Assembly: GCF_902167145.1 (NCBI RefSeq)
Contig: NC_050097.1
Coordinates: 44,252,095-44,316,094 of the forward strand
Origin: Zea mays
Taxonomy: Eukaryota; Streptophyta; Magnoliopsida; Poales; Poaceae
Length of the DNA: 64,000 bases
Direction of reading: 5' to 3'
This document shows, one piece after another, positions 8,490 to 20,770 of the stretch. Within the stretch, counting starts at the first letter, position 1. Each line of letters begins with the position of its first letter. The notes below the pieces were generated by a model that had not been told where the DNA came from, did no database searches, and saw nothing but the letters and a program-made list of their open reading frames with translations. Both the position numbers and the translations under genes were made by a program.

Positions 8490-10523
8490 CTACCAATTTC
8501 GTTCAGGCGTGGCCCCGCTTCGCTCCTCCTCGATGCGCAATGCCTCGCCCTCGTAGACCGAGGGTACCTCGGGTTGAGCTGAGGGTGCCTCGGGCCGTGC
8601 CGAGGGTACCTCGGGCTGGACCGAGGGTGCCTCGGGCTCGGGAGGGTCGTCGATCTTGACGGAGGGCTGATGCAGATCCCGGGAGAAGACGTCCGGGGGA
8701 ACCGTTGTTTGCCCCGAGGCTATTTTTGCCAGCTCGTCCGCAGCCTCGTTGTAGCGCCGAGCGATGTGGTTAAGCTCGAGCCCGTAGAACTTGTCTTCCA
8801 GGCGCCGAACCTCATCGCAGTAGGCCTCCATCTTCGAGTCGCGGCAGTGGGAGTTCTTCATGACTTGGTCGATGACGAGCCGCGAGTCGCCGCGAGCGTC
8901 GAGGCGTTGGACCCCTAGCTCGATGGCGATTCGCAATCCGTTGATCAGAGCTTCGTACTCAGCCACATTGTTGGACGCCGGGAAATGGAGGCGTAGCACA
9001 TAGCATAGGTGTTTCCCGAGGGGTGAGACAAAGAGTAGGCCCGCGCCGGCTCCCGTCTTCATCAACGACCCGTCAAAAAACATGGTCCAGAGCTCCGGTT
9101 GAATCGGAGCCGTCGGTAGCTGGGTGTCGACCCATTCGGCTACGAAGTCCGCCAAGACCTGGGACTTGATGGCCTTCCGAGGCGCGAACGAGATGGTCTC
9201 GCCCATGATTTCCACCGCCCACTTCGCAATCCTGCCCGAGGCCTCTCGGCACTGGATGATCTCCCCCAGGGGGAAGGATGACACCACAGTTACCGGGTGA
9301 GACTCGAAGTAGTGTCGTAACTTCCGCCTCGTCAGGATCACCGCATACAGCAGCTTCTGAACTTGTGGGTAGCTGATCTTGGTTTCGGACAGTACCTCGC
9401 TGATGAAGTAAACTGGTCTCTGAACGGGCAATGCATGCCCCTCTTCTTGCCTCTCGACCACAATCGCGGCGCTAACCACCTGAGTGGTCGCGGCGACGTA
9501 GACCAAGAGGGCTTCTCCATCAGCTGGGGGCACCAAGATAGGCGCCTTGGTGAGGAGCGCCTTCAGGTCCCCGAGAGCTTCTTCGGCCTCAGGGGTCCAA
9601 GTGAAGCACTCGGCCTTCCTTAAGAGGCGGTACAGAGGCAGGCCTCTTTCGCCGAGGCGTGAGATGAAGCGGCTCAGGGCCGCGAGACATCCCATGACCC
9701 TCTGTACACCTTTTAAGTCCTTGATGGGCCCCATGCTGGTGATGGCTGCGATCTTCTCCGGGTTGGCTTCGATGCCCCACTCGGAGACGATGAACCCCAA
9801 GAGCATGCCCCGGGGTACCCCGAAGACACACTTCTCGGGATTGAGCTTGATGCCTTTTGCCTTGAGACACCGGAATGTCACTTCAAGGTCGGAGAGGAGG
9901 TCGAAAGCTTTCCTTGTCTTGACTACGATGTCATCGACGTAGGCCTCGACCGTGCGACCGATGTGTTCGCCGAACACATGGTTCATGCACCGCTGGTACG
10001 TCGCACCCGCATTCCTCAAACCGAACGGCATGGTGACATAGCAGTACATGCCGAAGGGCGTGATGAAAGAAGTCGCGAGCCGGTCGGACTCTTTCATCCT
10101 GATTTGATGATACCCCGAGTAGGCATCGAGGAAAGACAGGGTTTCGCACCCAGCGGTGGAATCCACGATTTGATCGATGCGAGGCAGAGGGTAGGGAACC
10201 TTCGGACATGCTTTGTTGAGACCAGTGTAGTCTACACACATCCGCCATTTCCCCCCTTTCTTTCTCACAAGCACAGGGTTGGCGAGCCATTCGGGATGGA
10301 ATACCTCTTTGATGAACCCGGCTGCCATTAGCTTGTGGATCTCCTCGCCTATCGCTCTGCGCTTCTCCTCGTCGAATCGGCGCAGAGGCTGCTTGACCGG
10401 TCGGGCTCCGGCCCGAATATCCAGCGAGTGCTCGGCGACATCCCTCGGTATGCCGGGCATGTCCGAGGGACTCCACGCGAAGACGTCGGCGTTCGCGCGG
10501 AGAAAGTCAACGAGCACTGCTTC
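8490..10523 (-). CDS. Huck reverse transcriptase and RNase H
   Basis: This stretch copies the RNA into DNA and removes the RNA strand. RT motifs are clear: CVDYTGLNKACPK, FLDAYSGYHQI, FGLRNAGATYQRCMN and the catalytic AYVDD (codons 9941-9930). RNase H follows with FFDGSLMKTGAGAG, AEYEAL and GDSRLVIDQV, supplying its acidic residues. It is in the same frame as gag-protease and separated only by the TAG at 10524-10526, so the apparent ATG is not needed as a start. The C-terminal tail holds short repeats rich in APSVQPEVPS. It ends at another TAG at 8490-8492. Confidence 0.88.
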   Translation of the reverse strand, partial: EAVLVDFLRANADVFAWSPSDMPGIPRDVAEHSLDIRAGARPVKQPLRRFDEEKRRAIGEEIHKLMAAGFIKEVFHPEWLANPVLVRKKGGKWRMCVDYTGLNKACPKVPYPLPRIDQIVDSTAGCETLSFLDAYSGYHQIRMKESDRLATSFITPFGMYCYVTMPFGLRNAGATYQRCMNHVFGEHIGRTVEAYVDDIVVKTRKAFDLLSDLEVTFRCLKAKGIKLNPEKCVFGVPRGMLLGFIVSEWGIEANPEKIAAITSMGPIKDLKGVQRVMGCLAALSRFISRLGERGLPLYRLLRKAECFTWTPEAEEALGDLKALLTKAPILVPPADGEALLVYVAATTQVVSAAIVVERQEEGHALPVQRPVYFISEVLSETKISYPQVQKLLYAVILTRRKLRHYFESHPVTVVSSFPLGEIIQCREASGRIAKWAVEIMGETISFAPRKAIKSQVLADFVAEWVDTQLPTAPIQPELWTMFFDGSLMKTGAGAGLLFVSPLGKHLCYVLRLHFPASNNVAEYEALINGLRIAIELGVQRLDARGDSRLVIDQVMKNSHCRDSKMEAYCDEVRRLEDKFYGLELNHIARRYNEAADELAKIASGQTTVPPDVFSRDLHQPSVKIDDPPEPEAPSVQPEVPSARPEAPSAQPEVPSVYEGEALRIEEERSGATPERNW

Positions 10524-13500
10524 CTATTTAGGCTCGAGCCCGGAACCGATCCGGATCTGCTTGGAGGCGTCGCCACTAGGGTCGAGGGGGACGGTCTTAG
10601 CCGTCTCCACTGGCTCGAAGTTGCCGGCATGACGCTTCATGTCTGGCACCTCTTTGGAGAGGCTCTCCAGGTCGGCGATGAGGGCCTCGGACTCGGCGAG
10701 GGCCTCGGCGTACTCCACGCACTCCACGTCGCATTCGAACGCGTGTTTGTACGTGGGGCCGACGGTGATGACCCCATTGGGGCCCGGCATCTTGAGCTTC
10801 AGGTAGGTGTAGTTGGGGACGGCCATGAACTTCGCGTAGCATGGCCTCCCCAGCACCGCGTGGTAGGTTCCTCGGAACCCGACCACCTCGAACGTCAGAG
10901 TCTCCCTTCGGAAGTTGGAGGGTGTTCCGAAACAGACAGGGAGGTCGAGTCGTCCGAGGGGCTGGACGCGCTTCCCGGGAATGATCCCGTGGAAGGGCGC
11001 AGCGCCTGCTCGGACGGAGGACAGATCGACGCGCAGGAGCCCGAGGGTCTCGGCGTAGATGATGTTGAGGCTGCTGCCCCCGTCCATAAGGTCCTTGGTG
11101 AGCCTGACGTCACCGATGACAGGGTCGACGACGAGCGGGTATTTCCTCGGGCTCGGCACGTGGTCGGGGTGATCAGCTTGGTCGAAGGTGATGGGCTTGT
11201 CGGACCAGTCTAGGTAGGCTGGCGCCGCCACCTTCACCGAGCAGACCTCCCGGCGCTCTTGCTTGCGATGCCGAGCCGAGGCATTCGCCGCGTGCCCGCC
11301 GTAGATCATGAAGCAGTCGCAGACCTCGGGGAACTCTCCTGCTTGGTGATCTTCCTTCTTGTCGTCGTCGCGGGCCCTGCCACCCTCCGCGGGTGGCCCG
11401 GCCCTGTGGAAGTGGCGCCGAAGCATGACGCACTCCTCAAGGGTGTGCTTGACGGGCCCCTGATGATAGGGGCACGGCTCCTTGAGCATCTTGTCAAAGA
11501 GGTTGGCACCTCCGGGGGGCTTCCGAGGGTTCTTGTACTCGGCGGCGGCGACAAGGTCCGCGTCGGCGGCGGCGCGTTTCGCTTGCGACTTCTTCTTGCC
11601 TTTCTTCTTGGCGCCGCACAGAGTAGACGCCTCGGGAGCATCTTCCGATGGGCGGCCCTGGGGCTGCTTGTCCTTTCGGAAGATAGCCTCGACCGCCTCC
11701 TGGTTAGAGGCGAACTTGGTGGCGATGTCCATTAGCTCGCTCGCCCTGGTGGGGGTCTTTCGACCCAACTTGCTCACCAGGTCGCGGCAGGTGGTGCCGG
11801 CAAGGAACGCGGCGATGACATCTGAGTCGGTGATGTTGGGCAGCTCGGTGCGCTGCTTCGAGAATCGCCGGATGTAGTCCCGAAGAGACTCTCCCGGCTG
11901 CTGTCGGCAGCCTCGGAGGTCCCAGGAATTCCCAGGGCGCACATACGTGCCCTGGAAATTTCCGGCGAAGGCTTGGACCAGGTCATCCCAGTTGGAGATC
12001 TGCCCCGGAGGCAGGTGCTCCAACCAGGCGCGAGCGGTGTCGGAGAGGAACAGGGGGAGGTTGCGGATGATGAGGTTGTCGTCGTCCGTTCCACCCAGTT
12101 GGCAGGCCAGGCGGTAGTCCACGAGCCACAATTCCGGCCTCGTTTCCCCCGAGTACTTCGTGATAGTAGTCGGGGGTCGGAACCGGGTCGGGAACGGTGC
12201 CCGCCGGATGGCCCGGCTGAAGACCTGCGGACCGGGTGGTTCGGGTGAGGGACTCCGATCCTCCCCGCTGTCGTAGCGTCCCCCACGCCTGGGGTGATAG
12301 CCTCGGCGCACCCTCTCGTCGAGGTGGGCTCGACGGTCACGGTGATGGCGCTCATTGCCGAGGTGGCCCGGGGCCGCAGGCGCGGTGTTGCGCGTGCGCC
12401 CGGTGTAGACCGAGGCTTCCCGCATGAAACGGGAGGTCGCGGCATGAGGTTCCGAGGGATATCCTTGCCTTCGGGAGGCAGTGCTCTCGGCCCGTCGGAC
12501 CGCGGCGCCTTCCAGGAGATTTTTGAGTTCTCCTTGGATTCGCCGACCCTCAGTGGTGGATGGCTCCGGCATCGTGCGGAGGAGCATCGCTGCTGCGGCC
12601 AGGTTCTGACCGACCCCACTGGATGCAGGTGGTGGCCTGACCCTGACGACATCGGCGACGCGGTGCTGGAGACCCTGGGGCAGATGACGTATTTCTCCGG
12701 CCGGGGGTTGGCCCACCCATGCCTGCCCGACGTCCCGGCGGATTGGCTCAAGCTCTCCTGCTCCCTCGTTGATCCTGGCCTGCGCCCCGCGGACTTGCTC
12801 AAGCTATGGGTCGTAACCCCCCGCCGGAACGGGGACCACAGCTAGCTCCCGCGGGATGTCAGCGCGAGGCACCGGCCCAGGGGGAGCACCGTCCTCCGGC
12901 ATGCCGAGATGATTGCCTTCGGAGGGACCCCCTAGATCGACGTGGAAACATTCGCGGCTTGGGTCGCAGTCCTCGTCGTCGAGGCTGCGGCTACCGTCGG
13001 AACAGTCGGAGAGGCAGTAGTCACATGCGGTCATGAAGTTCCGCATGGCCCGGGGGTTGCCAAATCCACAGAAATCCCAACAGATGCTGGGGTCGTCATC
13101 TTCCTCGGACCCAGAGGGCCCGTAGGTCGAGACGTCCGTCAGCCGGTCCCAAGGCGACCGCAAGCGAAACCCCAGAGGGTTTGTACTCGCCTTTACAAGG
13201 GCGCCCGCCAAAGCAAGATTGCTAGGCGGGTTGAGGCGGAGTACAAATGACGTAGGATGGGAATCGGTTGGTACCTTTTGGTCGTCGAGCGGCGATGGAG
13301 TTACGTCGAGGACTGATTGCATCGTCGCCTCCGGTACGAGGGCGACGTCCTGCAAGCTTTTCGCAAGCGCGCTGGCGTCGTCCACTTGCTCGGGATTGGC
13401 GTGTCGCGGGGAGATGGCGCTCGCCTTCGTCTCAAACGCGAGGTCGACGCCCAACGCGCCCCCCGTTGGGGTGCTAGGGACGTCGACTCGCTCGACAGCC

Positions 13501-13772
13501 GACGAGGCGCGACCTCCTGCTTGGCCTTGGTTGCCCCGCCTCCTCCTCCGTTGGCGGGGGAGAGGACGGGGCGAGCTCGAATGTTGTTCTTCCGCCACGC
13601 GGGGAAGACGTCGTCGATTCCGCCGCCGGCGGGCGGGCTGTCGGCCACCATTGTCGTTGTCGCGCGGTGGTGGAAGGAGTATCATGTCGTAGCTGCCGTC
13701 GAGGGACATGAACTCAAGACTCCCGAAACGGAGCACCGTCCTGGGTTGGAGAGGTTGTTGGAGACTGCCCAT
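10524..13772 (-). pseudogene. Huck Gag and aspartic protease, one internal stop
   Basis: Starts at the ATG 13772-13770, 61 bases after the 5' LTR. A long disordered Ser/Arg/Pro head ends at an in-frame TAG (12804-12806), after which the same frame continues without a shift. The capsid-like core is visible (AWLEHLPPGQISNWDDL, SLRDYIRRFSKQRTELP), then a lysine patch KKKGKKKSQAKR, a Cys/His segment CPYHQGPVKHTLEEC, and protease with LMDGGSSLNII (Asp about residue 897). The frame ends at TAG 10524-10526, directly followed by RT in frame. Both stops look like single transitions, so this was probably one long polyprotein. Confidence 0.85.
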
Positions 13773-13814
13773 CTGGAGCTTGACGGGAAGCTGTTCGTCA
13801 ACACGCGGCAGGCC

Positions 13815-13832
13815 CCTACCTGGCGCGCCAAC
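13815..13832 (-). other. Primer binding site of Huck
   Basis: On the minus strand GTTGGCGCGCCAGGTAG directly follows the 5' LTR. This TGGCGCGCCAGG-type site is shared by several maize Tat-lineage elements and fixes the element's orientation. Confidence 0.85.
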
Positions 13833-15396
13833 TGTCGGCGTTTCGAGACCGGGGGTCCCTCAGGTCGACGAGTGAGTGCCGCGTGCCCCAGCCCAGATGG
13901 GTCGAGCGCGTGGGCGAGCGCAAAGGGGGGAAAAGAGCGAGGCGGCCGGAGACCGGCGCGAGAGAGGTGGGAATCCCGCGGCCTTCGTGTTCGTCCCGCG
14001 CCCAGGTCGGGTGCGCTTGCAGTAGGGGGTTACAAGCGTCCACGCGGGTGAGGGAAGCGAGCGGCCCCAAGAGAGCGCCTGTCCCGTCCTCGTCCCGCGC
14101 GGCCAACCCTCTCTAAGAGGGCCCTGGTCCTTCCTTTTATAGACGCAAGGAGAGGATCCAGGTGTACATGGGGGTGTAGCAGAGTGCTACGTGTCTAGCG
14201 AGGGAGAGCTAGTGCCCTGAGTACATGCCAATGTGGCAGCCGGAGAGATCCTGGAACCCAACTAGTGTGATGTCGTGGCCGTCGGAGGAGTGGCGGAGCC
14301 TGGCAGAGGGACAGCTGTCGGAGCGGTCGTGTCCTTGTTGACGTCCTCCTACTTCCGTAAGAGAGCTGAGAGCCGCCGTCGTCACAGGGCATGCGGGGCG
14401 CCATCATTGCCTATCTGGTGGAGACAGCCAGATGGGACACCGGTCTTGTTCTCTGCGGCCCGAGTCAGCTCGGGGTAGGGTGATGATGGCGCTTCCTGTT
14501 GACGTGGCTGTCCTGCGCCCTAGGTTGGGCGACATGGAGGCTCCTCCGAAGCCGAGGTCGAGTCTGTCTTCCATGGCCAAGGCCGAGTCCGAGCCCCTAG
14601 GTCGGGCGAGGCGGAGGTCGTCGGCAGAGGGCAGGACGGTGTCCGAGCCCTGGGGTCGGGCGAAGCGGAGTTCGTCGTCTTCTGGGGCTGAGCCCGAGTC
14701 CGAGCCCTGGGTCGGGCGGAGCGGAGTTCGTCGTCTTCTGGGGCCGAGCCCGAGTCCGAGCCCTAGGTCGGGCGGAGTGGAGTTCGCCGTCTTCCGGGTC
14801 TTAGCCCGAGTCCGAGCCCTGGGTCGGGCGGAGCGGAGTTCGCCGTCTTCCGGGGCTGAGCCCGAGTCCGAGCCCTGGGTCGGGCGGAGCGGAGTTCGCC
14901 GTCTTCCGGGCCTTAGCCCGAGTCCGAGCCCTAGGTCGGGCGGAGCGGAGTTCGCCGTCTTCCGGGGCTGAGCCCGAGTCCGAGCCCTGGGTCGGGCGGA
15001 GCGGAGTTCGCCGTCTTCCGGGGCTGAGCCCGAGTCCGAGCCCTGGGTCGGGCGGAGCTTCCTATGGTGCCTTTGGCAGGGCCTTTGCGTTAAATGCTCC
15101 TGCGACTTGGTCGGTCGGTGCAGCGATTTAGTCAGGGTTGCTTCTTAGCGAAGGCAGGGCCTCGGGCGAGCCGAAGATGTGTCCGCCGTTGGAGGGGGGC
15201 CTCGGGCGAGACAGAAATCCTCCGGGGTCGGCTGCCCTTGTCCGAGGCTAGGCTCGGGCGAGGCGTGATCGAGTCGCTCGAATGGACCGATCCCTGACTT
15301 AATCGCACCCATCAGGCCTTTGCAGCTTTATGCTGATGGGGGTTACCAGCTGAGAATTAGGAGTCTTGAGGGTACCCCTAATTATGGTCCCCGACA
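13833..15396 (-). repeat. 5' LTR of Huck
   Basis: 1564 bp, the same length as the 3' LTR. It contains the active-side promoter: TATA-like TCTATAAAAGG at 14133-14143 on the minus strand. The 56-bp tandem array is at about 14575-15058. By eye I see more than 20 differences from the other LTR, including one-base indels in a G-run and near 14167. Confidence 0.92.
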
Positions 15397-15401
15397 AATG
15401 G

Positions 15402-15825
15402 GTAGGCGAACACACTTCCGCAGCTGAGATACATGGAACACATTGTGAACTGCTGACATGTGAGGTGGCAATTCCAACTGATAGGCCACGGGCCCACAAC
15501 TTGCTTTGATTTCATAGGGTCCAATGTAACGAGGAGCTAACTTGCCCTTGATCCCGAATCTCTAGACACCCTTGGTGGGTGATACCTTAAGATAAACATG
15601 ATCTCCCACCTCAAACTGTAGAGGCTTCCGCCTCTTGTCATGATAGCTCTTTTGCCTGGCCTGAGCAGCTTCTAGGTTCTTCTTGATAATTCTGACCTTT
15701 GCTTCTGCTTCAAGTACCAAATCTGGCCCAAAAATTTCCCTCTCTCCTGCTTGAGACCAATTCAGTGGGGTCCTACACCTTCTCCCATATAAGGCTTCAA
15801 AAGGTGCCATCTTCAGACTGGACTA
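15402..15825 (-). pseudogene. Tekay-like integrase, middle to C-terminal part
   Basis: Continuation of the chromovirus polyprotein in the same frame after the TAG at 15823-15825. It shows the typical FEALYGRRCRTPLNW box and a coiled KIIKKNLEAAQARQKSY-like helix, then DHVYLKVSPTKGV and a second in-frame TAG (15562-15564). The frame then stays open through the GPX-like region (APRYIGPYEI, HNVFHVSQLRK) to the Huck border. Both stops can arise by one transition from CAG or TGG. The other side of the insertion is 2328-2549. Confidence 0.85.
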
Positions 15826-18800
15826 ATAGCTGTTATTGTAAGAAAATTCTGCCAAGGAAAGACACTTGTCCCAATCCTTTCCATAGTGTAGTGCACATGC
15901 TCGCAACATGTCTTCCAAAATCTGATTCACCCTTTCTGTCTGGCCATCTGTTTGGGGATGGTATGCTGAGCTTCGTATTACTTGGGTCCCAAGGGATTCT
16001 TGTAGCTGCTCCCAAAAGCGTGCCACAAACAGTGCTCCTCTGTCAGATACAATGGTTTTTGGAATACCATGCAACCGCACTATTTGATCAATATATATTT
16101 CTGCATACCTCTCTGTCTTGTGGGTGGTATGCACTGGCAAGAAATGAGCAGTCTTAGTTAATCTGTCCACAATAACCCAAATAGAATCATGGTGCCTGGA
16201 GGTATTGGGCAATCCCACTATGAAGTCCATGCAAATGCCCTCCCATTTCCAAGATGGTATGGGAAGGGGTTGCAAAGGGCCTGCTGCCTTCAAATGACTA
16301 GCTTTGATTCTCTGACAGGTATCGCACTCGGATATGTACTTGGCAATTTCCCTCTTCATTCTGGTCCACCAATACAAAGATCTGAGATCATGGTACATCT
16401 TGTTGCTACCAGGGTGCATGGAGAATTTTGAAAGATGAGCTTCGTCCAGTATCTTCCTTCTGAGCTCTGGGTCCTTGGGAACAACCAATCGATCTCCAAA
16501 CCATAGAATTCCCTTGCTGTCTTGCCGGAAGCACTTGTATTTTTCGGCCTTTTGCTTGATCATTTCCTTGATAACCTGAACACCCTTATCTTCAATCTGT
16601 GCCCTGACTATCTGCTCTTGCAATGTGGGCTCCACCGAGATATAGCTTAGGTCACCCGAAGAAACAACTTCCAGGTTCAATCTGCACAACTCATCACACA
16701 GGGTGGTAACTCTCACATCCAAGTTCATACAATTGCACTGGGCCTTTCTGCTCAAGGCGTCTGCCACAACATTGGCTTTGCCAGGATGGTAATGCACTTC
16801 CAAATCATAGTCCTTGATTAACTCCAACCACCTCCTCTGCCTCATGTTCAGATCTGCCTGAGTGAAGATGTATTTGAGACTCTTGTGATCAGTGTAGATG
16901 TTACAGTGAGCTCCCATCAAGTAGTGTATCCATATCTTAAGAGCATGAACCACAACTGCCAATTCCAGATCATGCGTAGGGTAGTTCTGCTCATGGGGTC
17001 TGAGTGCTCGGGAAGCACAAGCAATGACTCTGTTCTCTTGCATCAAGACACATCCCAAACCTGTACCAGAAGCATCACAATAAACTTCAAATGGCTTGGT
17101 GTTGTCAGGTTGAGCCAGCACTGGGGCCGTTGTCAAATGCTGCCTCAAAGTGTGAAAGGCATCTTCGCACTTTTGGCTCCAATCATACTTGACTCCCTTT
17201 TTCAACAGTTCAGTCATGGGTTTGGCAATTCTGGAGAAATCCGGAATAAATCGTCGATAATACCCTGCCAATCCCAGAAAACTCCGAATTTGCCTCACTG
17301 TAGTCGGGGGTTTCCAATCCATCACCTCTTGTACCTTCTCAGGATCAACTGATATCCCATCCTCAGAAATTGTGTGACCCAAGAATTTAATCTCCTTCAG
17401 CCAGAATTCACATTTAGACCACTTGGCATACAACCGATGGTCACGCAGTTTCTGAAGCACAGTATGCAAATGTTTGGTGTGCTCGGCTTCATTCTTGGAA
17501 TAGACCAGAATATCATCAATGAAAACGACCACGAACTTGTCTAACTCTAGCATAAACACTGAGTTCATCAGGTACATAAAGTAAGCCGGGGCATTGGTCA
17601 GCCCAAAAGACATCACCAAAAACTCATACAACCCATATCTGGTAGAGAAAGCCGTCTTGGGAATATCACTTGCACGGATCTTAATCTGGTGGTAGCCTGA
17701 GCGAAGATCTATCTTGGAGAACATCTTGGCTCCTACTAACTGATCAAACAGAACATCAATACGGGGCAGTGGGTATTTGTTCTTGATAGTCACCGCATTG
17801 AGAGGGCGGTAGTCAACACACATCCTCAAACTCTCATCCTTTTTCTTCACAAATAATGTTGGACATCCCCATGGTGAAGTACTTGGGCGAATAAACCCCT
17901 TGTCTAACAACTCTTGCAATTGCTTCTTCAATTCTGCCAATTCCGCGGGAGGCATCCTATAGGGTCTCTTGGAGATAGGAGCAGTCCCGGGTTGTAACTC
18001 GATTGCGAACTCAATGTCTCGGTCAGGTGGCATCCCTGGCAACTCATCCGGAAACACATCCGGGTAGTCACAGACCACTGGGATCTTTTCCACTGGGGAC
18101 TCTATCATAACGAAGGCACAAGAACGGGTACAACCCTGGTCGGGCAGATATAAGGTAATCTCGCCATCCAAAGGAGAGTGGATTTCTATGGCTCTGGCTG
18201 CGACATCAATCACCGCGTGGTGCCGTGATAACCAATCAGTCCCTAGGATGATATCCACACTATCCAACCCCATTATCAAGAGAGTGGTTTTGAAAATGAA
18301 ACTACCCAGCTTAATTGGTACGTGTCTATTGATCTGATAGGTGGCAACCCTGCCTCCTGGTGTTGAGATTGTAATGCCCCCATTGGTGTGGTGAAAAGGC
18401 AATTGGCACTTGGCACTAAATTTGGTACTGATAAAACTGTGTGATGCACCAGAATCAAAAAGAACAATAGCAGGATAATTCAAAACTGTAAAGATACCAG
18501 TCAAGACGGGTGCTCCCTCTGGAATATCAGCCATGGTGGTGAAGTTTAGCCTGCCCTGCCTCACTTGCACCTTCTGTCTCTTGCCTTGATTCTGGTTAAC
18601 ATTCTGCCCCTGCCTCTGCTGGTTCCTGGGGCAATTCTTGGCATAGTGTCCGGTGTTGCCACACGTGAAACACCTGTTGTCATTTGCCTGGCGGTACTGC
18701 TGCTGCTGGTTGTTCCTCTGAGCGGGAAACTGGGTACGGTTGGGTGCCTGCTGCTGCTGCTGTGGTCGGATCACCCATCTCCCTTGCTGCTGCTGGGGTC

Positions 18801-19590
18801 CCCTGCTCTGAGTGTCGGACACAATCCTGAAGCGTTGTGGCTGAGCTGAAGGTCCTGCCACAGGGATCTTCCTCTTCTTTTCTGCCTGTCGAGCTGTAAT
18901 GCAGTCCTCCTGGGAGATAGCCATGTTGACCAACTCATTGTAACTGTTGGCTCTCACGGTGTTGAGACGATCACGGAGCTTAGTGCTAAGCCCCCTCCTG
19001 AACCTGTCTCTCTTCTTATCATCCGTATCTGCATGATATCCAGCATACTGGCACAAGTCATTAAAAGCCTGGGCATATTGCAACACTGTCCTGTTGCCCT
19101 GAGTGAGTGCCAGAAACTCGTTGAGCTTTCGGTCCAAAATCCCGGCTGGTATGTGGTGTCCCCTGAAAGCTGCCTTGAACTCTCTCCACTCTACCTCTCG
19201 ATCCTCTGGCTGCATGGCAAGAAAATGGTCCCACCAAGTCCTTGCGGGTCCGCGAAGCTGCTGGGTGGCGAACCTGACTTTAGTGACCTCTGAGCAAGCT
19301 CCATGGAGTAGCGGGAACTTGGATTCCACCACTCGCAGCCACACATCTGCATCAAGTGGGTCCTCTGCCCTTGTGAACAATGGAGGCTGAGTACTGAGGA
19401 ACTCCTGGTAGGTAGCTGCCGTGGGGTGACGCTGATGGTCTCCACCACCATAATGCTGAGGTGGTGGCTGACGCTGAGCTAGCTGCCTCAAGATCTCATT
19501 CTGCTGAGCCATTAGCTCCTGTAGAGTGGGAGGCGGTGGCGGCGGTGGAGGAACGCGCTCATTCTGGCCACGACGCTGCCTCCCGGCCAT
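15823..19590 (-). CDS. Tekay-like Gag-protease-RT-RNase H-integrase polyprotein
   Basis: A 1255-residue open frame with nearly every retrotransposon domain intact. I place the start at the ATG 19590-19588 (MAGRQRRGQ) rather than ten codons upstream. Domains in order: capsid-like Gag ([18 protein letters not shown]), CCHC knuckle [14 protein letters not shown] (residues 307-320), protease FDSGASHSF (Asp379), RT with FIDD (Asp692-693), RNase H ([21 protein letters not shown]), and integrase with an HHCC finger and Asp1122, Asp1183 and Glu1219 (35 residues between the last two). It ends at a TAG where integrase should continue. The chromovirus type is confirmed by the separated chromodomain. A TTTTTCAG just before the ATG looks like a splice acceptor. 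Confidence 0.92.
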   Translation of the reverse strand: MAGRQRRGQNERVPPPPPPPPTLQELMAQQNEILRQLAQRQPPPQHYGGGDHQRHPTAATYQEFLSTQPPLFTRAEDPLDADVWLRVVESKFPLLHGACSEVTKVRFATQQLRGPARTWWDHFLAMQPEDREVEWREFKAAFRGHHIPAGILDRKLNEFLALTQGNRTVLQYAQAFNDLCQYAGYHADTDDKKRDRFRRGLSTKLRDRLNTVRANSYNELVNMAISQEDCITARQAEKKRKIPVAGPSAQPQRFRIVSDTQSRGPQQQQGRWVIRPQQQQQAPNRTQFPAQRNNQQQQYRQANDNRCFTCGNTGHYAKNCPRNQQRQGQNVNQNQGKRQKVQVRQGRLNFTTMADIPEGAPVLTGIFTVLNYPAIVLFDSGASHSFISTKFSAKCQLPFHHTNGGITISTPGGRVATYQINRHVPIKLGSFIFKTTLLIMGLDSVDIILGTDWLSRHHAVIDVAARAIEIHSPLDGEITLYLPDQGCTRSCAFVMIESPVEKIPVVCDYPDVFPDELPGMPPDRDIEFAIELQPGTAPISKRPYRMPPAELAELKKQLQELLDKGFIRPSTSPWGCPTLFVKKKDESLRMCVDYRPLNAVTIKNKYPLPRIDVLFDQLVGAKMFSKIDLRSGYHQIKIRASDIPKTAFSTRYGLYEFLVMSFGLTNAPAYFMYLMNSVFMLELDKFVVVFIDDILVYSKNEAEHTKHLHTVLQKLRDHRLYAKWSKCEFWLKEIKFLGHTISEDGISVDPEKVQEVMDWKPPTTVRQIRSFLGLAGYYRRFIPDFSRIAKPMTELLKKGVKYDWSQKCEDAFHTLRQHLTTAPVLAQPDNTKPFEVYCDASGTGLGCVLMQENRVIACASRALRPHEQNYPTHDLELAVVVHALKIWIHYLMGAHCNIYTDHKSLKYIFTQADLNMRQRRWLELIKDYDLEVHYHPGKANVVADALSRKAQCNCMNLDVRVTTLCDELCRLNLEVVSSGDLSYISVEPTLQEQIVRAQIEDKGVQVIKEMIKQKAEKYKCFRQDSKGILWFGDRLVVPKDPELRRKILDEAHLSKFSMHPGSNKMYHDLRSLYWWTRMKREIAKYISECDTCQRIKASHLKAAGPLQPLPIPSWKWEGICMDFIVGLPNTSRHHDSIWVIVDRLTKTAHFLPVHTTHKTERYAEIYIDQIVRLHGIPKTIVSDRGALFVARFWEQLQESLGTQVIRSSAYHPQTDGQTERVNQILEDMLRACALHYGKDWDKCLSLAEFSYNNSY

Positions 19591-19889
19591 CTGAAAAACC
19601 ACATATATACTTAACACCATATCTCCAAGTTCAAGGTTTAATCGCGGCGAAAAGAGTTAAAAAGCAAAGTGATAGATTCCAACTTAAACAGAAAGGATTT
19701 AAAAAGGCATAAATTTTTCCTTCCAAATTTAAAACTGATAACAGCATCCATCAATCATGCTTCCAAGAGAGTTTGTCATGGTTACATCATTTGTCCCAAA
19801 ATAAAGACTCAACTCTATCTAGCCTAGTACCCCAAGGGTGCAAAAGCTAAGCTAGCTGCGAGGAGTCCTATCATCACCAACGTCTAACT

Positions 19890-20770
19890 CTACCCCGGAC
19901 AGCTAGTGAGCGAACGAGGCAACACTCGACTCGGGGGAAGGTGGTCTCCCTGAGCCAGCAGTGTCCACACTAGAGGCAGGCTCATCTCCTCCCTCGATGT
20001 CGACGTCCTCGTTGGCCTCCATATCCTGGATCTCCTGGTGATGCATGTCCAAGTGCTCGTTAGCCTCAGCAAGCTGCTGCTGAGTGTTAATGAGCTGATC
20101 CTCGAGAACCTCGATGGTGTTCTCCCTGGTGCCCACCAATTCCTCCAACTCTTGGATATCAGTGGATAGCTGCTCCACCTGCAAGTCCTTTTCCACCATT
20201 TCAGTGGACAAATCCACCACAAGCTCCTCCCTGTTGTCCAAAGTAATCTTTGTCGCCTCCAGCAGTGCCACCAGATGGGACATCGCCTCACCACGCATCA
20301 CTTGCAGACGGTACAGAGCATTCATGCACCGTACGGTCAAGTGCGCAGTCTGTCCTGGGTAGATGGCCCAGATATCCTTGGCATGCTCCACCCGATCCTT
20401 CCACATTGGGTCGTCCTCCCTTTCGGCGGGGAACAAGCCAATGGGGTGGGTAGCCAGCTCCAAAGGATGGAATCCGCAGAAAGTGGTCAACCCGTGCAGA
20501 GCGATCGCCTCGATCGTGTCCTCAGCCCGGTATCCAAAAGACTCAGTCCAACGAGCGCCAGCCTGGCTGCAGGGGATGAGGCTCCAAGGTCATCCTCACC
20601 CTACAGCGGGGCACTCGGTGCTTCTCGAACTGCTGCACCGCGTACTGAGGGGGTGTCGTGTATCCGGCCCCCTGAAGTACCTCCCACAAAATGTGGGGAA
20701 AGCCCTCTCGTGCAAGCCCGTCAGTGTGGGATAGTGCATTTCCGTCCTCTGAGGATCCGTGGGAAGTCAT
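19890..20770 (-). pseudogene. Extra ORF upstream of gag in Tekay-like element (frameshifted)
   Basis: Two overlapping frames, 20770-20543 (starting MTSHGSSEDGNALSH) and 20490-19890, read as one protein broken by an indel near 20500-20600. The second part has a long heptad-like region (VEKDLQVEQLSTDIQELEE and more), predicted coiled coil, then an acidic, Ser/Pro-rich tail. It lies between the primer site and gag. Extra frames at this place (orf0) are known from rice relatives with long LTRs, such as RIRE3 and RIRE8; function is unknown. It has no retroviral domain I can recognise. Gag starts 300 bases downstream in another frame. Confidence 0.6.

Larger units (their letters stand above)
2555..15396 (-). 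mobile_element. Huck-type Ty3/gypsy (Tat lineage) retrotransposon, complete
   Basis: A full 12842-bp element on the minus strand with two 1564-bp LTRs (TGTCGGGGACC...CCGACA). The five-base target duplication AATGG is present at 2550-2554 and 15397-15401. Order in its own direction: 5' LTR, primer site GTTGGCGCGCCAGG, gag-protease-RT-RNase H in one frame, integrase, a 3.1-kb 3' noncoding region, polypurine tract, 3' LTR. Size, LTR length, LTR start and primer site all fit maize Huck. I see more than 20 LTR differences by eye, and the coding frame has three in-frame TAGs and a frameshift, so this copy is defective but could still be mobilised in trans. Confidence 0.9.
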
